DNA of 7,804 nucleotides from Tannerella sp. (GTDB taxonomy: Bacteria; Bacteroidota; Bacteroidia; Bacteroidales; Tannerellaceae): NCBI GenBank assembly GCA_031260095.1, contig JAIRKN010000279.1, forward strand, positions 1 to 7,804. Reading direction: 5' to 3'. The translations under genes and the position numbers were made by a program. This document shows, piece after piece, positions 1-5,846 of this stretch (positions are counted from its first letter, which is position 1; every line of letters starts with the position of its first letter). The notes beneath the pieces are model-generated. The model saw only the letters and a list, made by a program, of their open reading frames with translations, was not told the origin of the DNA and made no database searches.

Positions 1-888
1 GATAATAATCAGATCCATGTCTTTTATTCGCGTTGGGAAAAAAAGTATGGCATGGGCGGTTGGATAAGCCGTTGTGAGATTGCTCATGCGGTGGCCGACC
101 GACCTGAAGGGCCATATACATATATCTCGACCGTTCTGGCGCCTCGTCCGGGATTCTTTGACGGCACTACCTGCCACAATCCGACTGTTTATAAAGTCGA
201 TGGACGATATTGGCTTTTTTATATGGGTACGTCCAACGGAAAGTTTGGCACCAAACGGATTGGCTATGCGGTAGCCGATTCGCCCTGGGGGCCATGGGAA
301 AGATGTGATGAGCCGTTGTTAATGCCGGGGAAATCCGGTGAGTGGGATGATTATATTACGACGAATCCGGCTTTTCTGAAACACCCGGAGGGAGGATACT
401 GGCTTTATTACAAATCCTGTAACGAAGATGAATACCGGAATCGACGGATCAGCGGCATTTCGGGTAACCGGAGGTATGGAGTAGCCTTTGCCGATACGAT
501 TACGGGGCCTTACGTTCGTTATGAGAAAAATCCGGTTGTAGACTTTTCCGGTTATGGTGAAAACCGGCAGGTGGAGGATGCTTATATCTGGTATGAAGAC
601 GGGATATTCAAAATGTTGATGCGGGATATGGGGTTTTATGATCATACGGTAGGACTTTATTTTGAGTCGAAAGATGGTCTGGACTGGGGAGCGCCCAAGA
701 TCGGATGGTTTGGGACGGATCATTATTTTGAACAACCGCCGGCGCCTAAGCATCTCGACCGTTACGGACGGTTTGAACGGCCACAATTGCTGATGAAAGA
801 CGGGAAACCGGCCTATCTTTTCTGTACGGCTCAGGGCGGGAAAGAAGAAACGGCATCCGGTTTTGTTTTTCGGATTAAGTCCGAATAA
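1..888 (+). CDS. Glycoside hydrolase-like five-bladed beta-propeller protein, 5' end outside the window
   Basis: The frame is open from base 1 and ends at TAA 886-888, giving 295 codons. The ATG at 52 is internal, because the codons before it continue the same protein (DNNQIHVFYSRWE). The chain has the repeating blade pattern of GH43/GH117-like propellers: three copies of a '(I/V)(G/A)xAxAD...GP(W/Y)' strand motif, near 73-120, 262-297 and 478-516, each paired with a 'YW-(F/Y)Y' type strand. Candidate active-site acids are Glu/Asp in VEDAYIWY (571-594) and Glu in FERPQLL (772-792). The catalytic base normally sits in the first blade, which would lie upstream of the window. Proteins of this fold act on plant or host polysaccharides, usually exported in Bacteroidetes, but the signal peptide region is not visible. 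The substrate cannot be assigned, and I cannot separate GH43-like from GH117-like or an unclassified relative. The gene is convergent with the oxidoreductase and shares its terminator. Confidence 0.75.
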   Translation, partial: DNNQIHVFYSRWEKKYGMGGWISRCEIAHAVADRPEGPYTYISTVLAPRPGFFDGTTCHNPTVYKVDGRYWLFYMGTSNGKFGTKRIGYAVADSPWGPWERCDEPLLMPGKSGEWDDYITTNPAFLKHPEGGYWLYYKSCNEDEYRNRRISGISGNRRYGVAFADTITGPYVRYEKNPVVDFSGYGENRQVEDAYIWYEDGIFKMLMRDMGFYDHTVGLYFESKDGLDWGAPKIGWFGTDHYFEQPPAPKHLDRYGRFERPQLLMKDGKPAYLFCTAQGGKEETASGFVFRIKSE

Positions 889-899
889 CAGTAGAAACA

Positions 900-931
900 A
901 AAAGGGGACGCCGTAACAGACGTCCCCTTTT
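900..931. terminator. Bidirectional rho-independent terminator between convergent genes
   Basis: A perfect 11-bp stem (AAAAGGGGACG at 900-910 pairing with CGTCCCCTTTT-like bases at 921-931) closes a 10-base loop. The stem is flanked by A-rich DNA on the left and T-rich DNA on the right, so a U-tract follows the hairpin on both strands. It starts 11 bases after the stop of the propeller gene and ends 2 bases before the stop of the oxidoreductase gene, which fits one hairpin ending both transcripts. Confidence 0.88.
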
Positions 932-933
932 AT

Positions 934-3900
934 TTATTTGCTCCAGTCCTGTGCCAGCATACGTTGATAGCTGTTATAGCGCCATTTGGCATTATCTTCG
1001 GCTGCTTTAAACAGTTCTGCCGCTTCTTCCGGGAATTGTTTGGCGACAGAAGAGAAACGCACTTCACCTTTCAGGAAATCCTGGAATTTATCCCATTGCG
1101 GCTCTTTACTGTCAAGTGTAAACGGATTTTTCCCTTCTGTTTCCAGTGCCGGATTGTAGCGCCATAACTGCCAGTATCCGCAAACGACGGCTTCTTTTTC
1201 TTCTCTCTGGCTTTTGCCCATCCCGGCACGCAGTCCATGACTGATACAGGGAGCATAAGCGATAATCAGCGAAGGCCCGTTGTATGCTTCCGCTTCGCGG
1301 ATAGCTTTCAGTGTTTGCGACTGATCGGCTCCCATTGCGATTTGTGCTACATATACATATCCGTAGGTTGTGGCGATCATACCCAGGTCTTTTTTACGGA
1401 TACGTTTACCTGCCGCGGCAAATTTTGCGATGGCTCCGACCGGCGTTGCTTTGGAAGACTGTCCTCCGGTATTTGAGTACACTTCGGTATCCAGCACAAG
1501 AATATTTACATTCTCGCCGGATGCGATTACATGATCCAGACCTCCGTAACCGATATCATACGAAGCGCCGTCGCCGCCGATAATCCACTGCGAACGTTTT
1601 ACCAGATAGTGGCTCAGTTCTGCCAGTTGACGGCCGGCTTCACATCCCGGATGAGTGGCCGTATATTCTTTCAGCAACGGAGTGATGCGGGCGGCCAGTT
1701 CCTTCGTCTTGCCGGCGTCGTGGCGGTTGGCAATCCATTCCTCGAATAGGTCTTTCGGAGCGCCTCCCTCAATCGCTTCTTTCATCAGTCTGACAAGACG
1801 TTCGCGCATCTTTTTATTAGCAAGTTCCATACCCAACCCGAACTCACAGAAATCCTCAAACAGGGAATTGGCCCATGCGGGACCCTGTCCTTTATCATTA
1901 GTAGTATAGGGGGTAGAAGGGATGGAGCCTGAATAGATAGAACTACAGCCTGTCGCATTGGCAATCATCTCACGATCGCCGAACAACTGTGTAATCAACT
2001 TCACATACGGCGTTTCGCCACAACCGGAACAGGCGCCGGAAAATTCAAACAACGGAGTGGCAAACTGGGAATTTTTGACATTTAACTGAACGTCCACCAG
2101 ATGTTGTTTTGATTTCACATTTTCCACACAATAATCCCAGTTCGTCCGCTCTTCCAGTTGAGTATCCAGCGGAACCATTTTCAATGCTTGATTACCTTTA
2201 AAACCGGGACATATATCCGCACAGTTACCGCAACCCAGACAGTCCAGTACATCTACCTGAATACGGAAAGCCATTCCCCTCATAGTTGCCGGAGCTTTCA
2301 TCTCCAGTGTATCAAATGAAGCGCCGGTCTTTTCTGTTTCGTCCAGCACGAACGGGCGGATAGAAGCATGTGGACAGACGTAAGCACACTGATTACACTG
2401 TATACAGTTATTTTTGTCCCATACGGGAACGTTTGCCGCTACGCCGCGTTTTTCATATTGCGATGTACCCTGCATCCATGTTCCGTCTTCACTTTTTATA
2501 AATGCCGAAACGGGGAGCAGGTCTCCGTCCTGTGCATTAATAGGGCGAACGACTTCGTTGATAAAGGCCGGATCATTATTAGGCGCCGTGTCATCATCCG
2601 GTAAATTGGCCCATGCCGGATCAATCACGAATTGCTTATATTCGCCGCCGCGATCCACTGCCGCATAATTCTTGTTTACAATATCTTCCCCCTTGTTGCC
2701 ATACGATTTCACGATGAATTTTTTCATCTGGTCAATCGCCTGATCTACCGGTATTACATTTGTAATGCGGAAGAAAGCGGACTGTAGAATCGTATTTGTA
2801 CGGTTACCCAGACCTATTTCCTGTGCAATATCTGTTGCATTGATATAATAAACCGAAATATTCTTTTTCGCAAAATAGCGTTTTACTTTATTAGGCAAAT
2901 GTTTTGCCAATTCGTCGTTATTCCAGATCGTATTCAACAGGAACGTACCGTTTTCGCGCAACCCTTTTGTCACATCATACATACGCAGGTAGGCTTGTAC
3001 GTGACATGCTACGAAATTCGGCGTATTAACGAGATAAGTAGAACGGATGGGATCGTCTCCGAAACGAAGATGAGAACAGGTAAATCCCCCTGATTTCTTA
3101 GAGTCGTAGGAGAAATATGCCTGACAATATTTATTTGTATTATCACCGATGATCTTAATGGAGTTTTTGTTTGCCCCCACGGTACCGTCGGCTCCCAATC
3201 CGTAGAATTTAGCCTCGTACATCCCTTCGCCGCCCATTGCAATTTCTTCTTTTTGCAGAAGGGAGGTATAAGTAACATCATCCACGATACCGATCGTAAA
3301 CTGGTTTTTAGGCATTGCCATAGCTAAATTTTCATAAACGGCAAGGATCTGTGCCGGCGTTGTATCCTTCGAAGAAAGTCCGTATCGTCCGCCGACGATT
3401 TCAGGCGCATTATCTTTTCCGTAGAAACAGTCTTTTACGTCCAGGTACAGCGGCTCGCCGTTAGCGCCCGGTTCTTTTGTACGATCCAATACAGCGATAC
3501 GTTTGGCTGTTTCGGGGACGGCAGCCAGGAAATGTTTGGCCGAGAACGGACGATACAGATGTACGGCCACCAAGCCGACCTTTTCGCCTTTTGCAGTCAG
3601 GAAATCAATCGTTTCGCGAATCGCTTCCGTCACAGAACCCATAGCAATGATCACACGGTCGGCGTCGGTTGCTCCGTAATAATCAAACAGTCCGTATTTA
3701 CGTCCCGTCAAAGCGGAAAGCTCTTTCATGTATTCTTCCACGATTGCAGGAGTTGCTTCGTAATAAGGATTAGAAGCTTCGCGATGCTGGAAGAATGTAT
3801 CCGGATTTTCAGCCATACCGCGTGCTACCGGTGTTTCCGGATTTAATGCGCGTGCACGGAATCCCGACAATGCTTTCCGGTCGATAAGGGGCGCCAGATC

Positions 3901-4473
3901 TTCATTCGCCAGCGCCTCGATCTTTTGTATCTCGTGTGATGTGCGGAAGCCGTCGAAGAAGTTCACAAAGGGGACCCGTGACTTGATAGATGACAGGTGA
4001 GCGACAGCCGCCAGATCCATTACTTCCTGTACCGATCCTTCGGCCAACATGGCAAATCCGGTTTGCCGGCAGGCCATCACGTCTTGATGATCGCCGAAGA
4101 TAGAGAGTGCATGTGACGCAATCGTACGGGCCGAAACATGAAACACGCAAGGTAACAATTCCCCGGCAATTTTATACATATTGGGAATCATCAGTAGCAA
4201 TCCCTGGGAAGCCGTATAAGTAGTAGTCAGCGCGCCTGCCTGGAGAGAGCCGTGAACGGCTCCTGCCGCACCTGCTTCCGATTGCATTTCCTGAACCAGC
4301 ACCGTTTCGCCGAAGATATTTTTTCTTCCGGCGGCAGCCCATTCATCTACGTATTCTGCCATAGTAGACGACGGAGTGATCGGATAGATCGCGGCTACTT
4401 CGCTGAACATATACGAGATATGCGCAGCCGCTTGATTTCCGTCACAAGTCAAAAATTTCTTTTCTTTTGCCAT
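934..4473 (-). CDS. nifJ: Pyruvate:ferredoxin (flavodoxin) oxidoreductase, single-chain
   Basis: This cytoplasmic enzyme oxidises pyruvate with CoA to acetyl-CoA and CO2 and passes two electrons to ferredoxin or flavodoxin, the main pyruvate-cleaving step in anaerobes. At 1179 residues it matches the usual length of single-chain enzymes and appears complete. The N-terminal domain has YPITPSS (30-36), Glu66 and Arg116, which correspond to the thiamine and pyruvate site residues of the Desulfovibrio africanus enzyme. A ferredoxin-like domain holds two 4Fe-4S motifs: Cys690/693/696/700 and Cys745/748/751/755. The proximal cluster ligands are Cys815, Cys818, Cys843 and Cys1076. The thiamine diphosphate and Mg site is GDG (967-969) with NTGGQ (1001-1005). 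The ATG at 4473 gives the expected N-terminus (MAKEKKFLTCDGN); no Shine-Dalgarno is visible, as is normal in Bacteroidetes. The ATPase gene lies 41 bases upstream on the same strand. I see no clear promoter in that gap, so either read-through or a promoter I cannot recognise is possible. Confidence 0.98.
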   Translation of the reverse strand: MAKEKKFLTCDGNQAAAHISYMFSEVAAIYPITPSSTMAEYVDEWAAAGRKNIFGETVLVQEMQSEAGAAGAVHGSLQAGALTTTYTASQGLLLMIPNMYKIAGELLPCVFHVSARTIASHALSIFGDHQDVMACRQTGFAMLAEGSVQEVMDLAAVAHLSSIKSRVPFVNFFDGFRTSHEIQKIEALANEDLAPLIDRKALSGFRARALNPETPVARGMAENPDTFFQHREASNPYYEATPAIVEEYMKELSALTGRKYGLFDYYGATDADRVIIAMGSVTEAIRETIDFLTAKGEKVGLVAVHLYRPFSAKHFLAAVPETAKRIAVLDRTKEPGANGEPLYLDVKDCFYGKDNAPEIVGGRYGLSSKDTTPAQILAVYENLAMAMPKNQFTIGIVDDVTYTSLLQKEEIAMGGEGMYEAKFYGLGADGTVGANKNSIKIIGDNTNKYCQAYFSYDSKKSGGFTCSHLRFGDDPIRSTYLVNTPNFVACHVQAYLRMYDVTKGLRENGTFLLNTIWNNDELAKHLPNKVKRYFAKKNISVYYINATDIAQEIGLGNRTNTILQSAFFRITNVIPVDQAIDQMKKFIVKSYGNKGEDIVNKNYAAVDRGGEYKQFVIDPAWANLPDDDTAPNNDPAFINEVVRPINAQDGDLLPVSAFIKSEDGTWMQGTSQYEKRGVAANVPVWDKNNCIQCNQCAYVCPHASIRPFVLDETEKTGASFDTLEMKAPATMRGMAFRIQVDVLDCLGCGNCADICPGFKGNQALKMVPLDTQLEERTNWDYCVENVKSKQHLVDVQLNVKNSQFATPLFEFSGACSGCGETPYVKLITQLFGDREMIANATGCSSIYSGSIPSTPYTTNDKGQGPAWANSLFEDFCEFGLGMELANKKMRERLVRLMKEAIEGGAPKDLFEEWIANRHDAGKTKELAARITPLLKEYTATHPGCEAGRQLAELSHYLVKRSQWIIGGDGASYDIGYGGLDHVIASGENVNILVLDTEVYSNTGGQSSKATPVGAIAKFAAAGKRIRKKDLGMIATTYGYVYVAQIAMGADQSQTLKAIREAEAYNGPSLIIAYAPCISHGLRAGMGKSQREEKEAVVCGYWQLWRYNPALETEGKNPFTLDSKEPQWDKFQDFLKGEVRFSSVAKQFPEEAAELFKAAEDNAKWRYNSYQRMLAQDWSK

Positions 4474-4492
4474 AATCTTAAATCTTTAAATC
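4474..4492 (-). repeat. Short A/T-rich direct repeat just before the nifJ start
   Basis: On the minus strand the bases directly before the ATG contain two copies of GATTTAA (plus strand 4478-4484 and 4486-4492) and a partial third copy, GATT (4474-4477). The rest of the 41-base gap is also A/T rich. It may simply be the unstructured A/T-rich leader typical of Bacteroidetes translation starts. No -33/-7 promoter pair was recognised here. Confidence 0.4.
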
Positions 4493-4514
4493 GTTATATA
4501 AATCATTTCATTTT

Positions 4515-5702
4515 TCAGTATAGAAATCCGAAAAGCCAGACCGGGATAAGATTATCTTCACCCGTGTCGATCTCATTCAATACATAGTAATATTTCGGAT
4601 TATTCTTAAACATTCTGTTTGTCTTTATACAGAAAGAATGTTCATTATTAATAGTAAAATCGGCATATTTTGTCCCTTCGTTGACCAATGAATCTTTTTG
4701 CATCTGATTATAAAAAAATGTTTTACATTCGGGAAGCTCATTCACCGGCTTTTGATTGACAACATGTAAAAGGTTTGTATTGTAGATATACACCTTGGAC
4801 GGTTTTTTCGGAAAACCATCGCCGGCGTTATACAACATATTCACTAACCGGGCGTCGGTCATATACTTAATATAATTCATGACCGTTGCGCGCGACATAT
4901 CAAGCTCCTTGCTTAACTGGCTGATATTGGGTGTACAGGGTGCTTCGAGTGAGATCAGATACAGGAGTTTCCGTAATTTGGGGAGGTAACGTTGTTCTAT
5001 CTGCCGGATGTATAAAACGTCTACCTCAAGCGTCATATTCATCGTTTTAAGCAGATTCTCCGAATAATTCCGTTTCTCCAGAAAGAAAGGATAAAAGCCA
5101 TGATGCAGATAATCTTTAAAATCTGCCTGCAACTTTTGTTTCATCTGTCCGGCAATCCTTTTAGCGATCTGTTGATGATTTTGCAGAATATCATTTAGCT
5201 TATATACCGGAAACTGTTGATCATTTATGAGATTCAGATATTCACGGAATGAAAAGCCGCGCAAATGATATACGGCGACTTTACCCGACAGATCCTGATT
5301 TTCCTCTTTTAAGCGCATGACGGAGGGGCCTGAAAAAATGATTTTAAGATCGGGGAATCTGTCATAACAGATACGTAATTCTCTTGACCATTTCGGATAT
5401 TTGAATACCTGGTCGATAAGCAGGGTTTTGCCTCCGTTAGCATGAAATTCCCTGACGAAATCAACCAGGGTGCGTACTGTAAATATAAAATGATTCAGAT
5501 TAATATACAGACACTCACGGTTATTTATTCCATAAAACTCTTTTGCGTATGACAGAAGGAATGTCGTTTTGCCTATACCGCGCGACCCTTTAATCCCAAT
5601 CAGACGTTCATTCCGGTTGATTTCATCCATCAGACCCCGGCGCACCAATGAGGCCGGAAGATGAGATAACAGATATTGATGTGTACGGTAAAAGGATTCC
5701 AC
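4515..5702 (-). CDS. AAA_14/DUF4143-type ATPase with winged-helix region and degenerate nuclease-like C-terminus
   Basis: The chosen start is GTG 5700-5702, giving 395 residues that begin (M)ESFYRTHQYL. I recall this N-terminus from Bacteroidales relatives. The frame stays open upstream to a TTG at 5751-5753, but a consensus promoter lies inside that extension, so it is probably not translated. Numbering from the GTG: Walker A GSRGIGKT (39-46), Walker B TLLIDQ with Asp97 followed by Gln98 instead of the usual Glu, a sensor-like strand IIFSGPS (about 121-127), then LRGFSFREYLNL, common in this family. A winged-helix segment with QLSKELDMSRATVMNYIKYM follows (about 262-281). The C-terminus resembles the PD-(D/E)XK fold of DUF4143 proteins (YADFTI then FCIKT), but Cys stands where a catalytic Glu would be. 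No signal peptide or membrane segment is evident, so it is probably cytoplasmic. The function of the family is unsettled. The gene is upstream of nifJ and divergent from the M3 peptidase. Confidence 0.85.
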   Translation of the reverse strand: MESFYRTHQYLLSHLPASLVRRGLMDEINRNERLIGIKGSRGIGKTTFLLSYAKEFYGINNRECLYINLNHFIFTVRTLVDFVREFHANGGKTLLIDQVFKYPKWSRELRICYDRFPDLKIIFSGPSVMRLKEENQDLSGKVAVYHLRGFSFREYLNLINDQQFPVYKLNDILQNHQQIAKRIAGQMKQKLQADFKDYLHHGFYPFFLEKRNYSENLLKTMNMTLEVDVLYIRQIEQRYLPKLRKLLYLISLEAPCTPNISQLSKELDMSRATVMNYIKYMTDARLVNMLYNAGDGFPKKPSKVYIYNTNLLHVVNQKPVNELPECKTFFYNQMQKDSLVNEGTKYADFTINNEHSFCIKTNRMFKNNPKYYYVLNEIDTGEDNLIPVWLFGFLY

Positions 5703-5731
5703 AGAGTGTATTGCTAAATTATAATCGGGTG

Positions 5732-5762
5732 CAAAAATAAGGAAAAAACTCAAAATTGCAAA
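5732..5762 (-). promoter_or_regulatory. Bacteroidetes sigma-A type promoter for the ATPase gene
   Basis: Read on the minus strand, TTTG (5762-5759) is followed after exactly 19 bases by TATTTTTG (5739-5732). This is a full match to the known Bacteroidetes consensus TTTG-N19-21-TAnnTTTG. Transcription should begin near 5725, leaving a leader of about 20 bases before the GTG at 5702. The promoter therefore argues against the longer TTG-initiated reading frame. Confidence 0.75.
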
Positions 5763-5779
5763 CTGGAGTTTACAATTTT
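5752..5779. repeat. 28-bp near-perfect palindrome, operator-like
   Basis: The left arm AAAATTGCAAACT (5752-5764) and right arm AGTTTACAATTTT (5767-5779) are inverted repeats matching at 12 of 13 positions, separated by GG. The left arm contains the whole -33 box of the ATPase promoter (5759-5762), so a bound protein could block that promoter. The centre lies about 59 bases upstream of the likely start of the peptidase transcript. The tight symmetry suggests a binding site for a dimeric regulator, but its identity is unknown. An A/T-rich hairpin terminator is a less likely reading, since no gene ends here. Confidence 0.65.
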
Positions 5780-5786
5780 ATGTTTT

Positions 5787-5817
5787 TTTTTATATTGGAG
5801 AGATTTGTCTACTTTTG
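5787..5817 (+). promoter_or_regulatory. Bacteroidetes sigma-A type promoter for the M3 peptidase gene
   Basis: TACTTTTG at 5810-5817 matches the -7 consensus TAnnTTTG exactly and is followed by CA, as in many Bacteroides promoters. At the expected distance the -33 position falls in a run of T (5783-5791), giving TTTT rather than TTTG. Transcription should start near 5824, about 20 bases before the ATG at 5847. The weaker -33 box may mean lower or regulated expression. Confidence 0.65.
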
Positions 5818-5846
5818 CAGAATAAAACAAATTTATTTAATATAAG

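Noticed and set aside
319..900. Open frame of 193 codons on the minus strand opposite the propeller gene
   Set aside because: It lies wholly antisense to a gene with clear family motifs, and its product shows no recognisable domain and a biased, low-sense composition.
964..4150. Many short open frames on both strands within the nifJ gene
   Set aside because: All lie in other frames of a gene intact over 1179 residues with every cluster ligand present.
5703..5753. TTG-initiated extension of the ATPase to 412 residues
   Set aside because: It contains the -7 box of a full-consensus promoter, and its residues (SFFLIFAPDYNLAIHS) do not resemble the family N-terminus. The in-frame GTG at 5702 is a better start.
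5752..5791. Palindrome followed by a T-run read as a rho-independent terminator on the plus strand
   Set aside because: The stem is A/T rich and no plus-strand gene ends upstream; the ATPase gene on that side starts here rather than ending. An operator-like site fits better.
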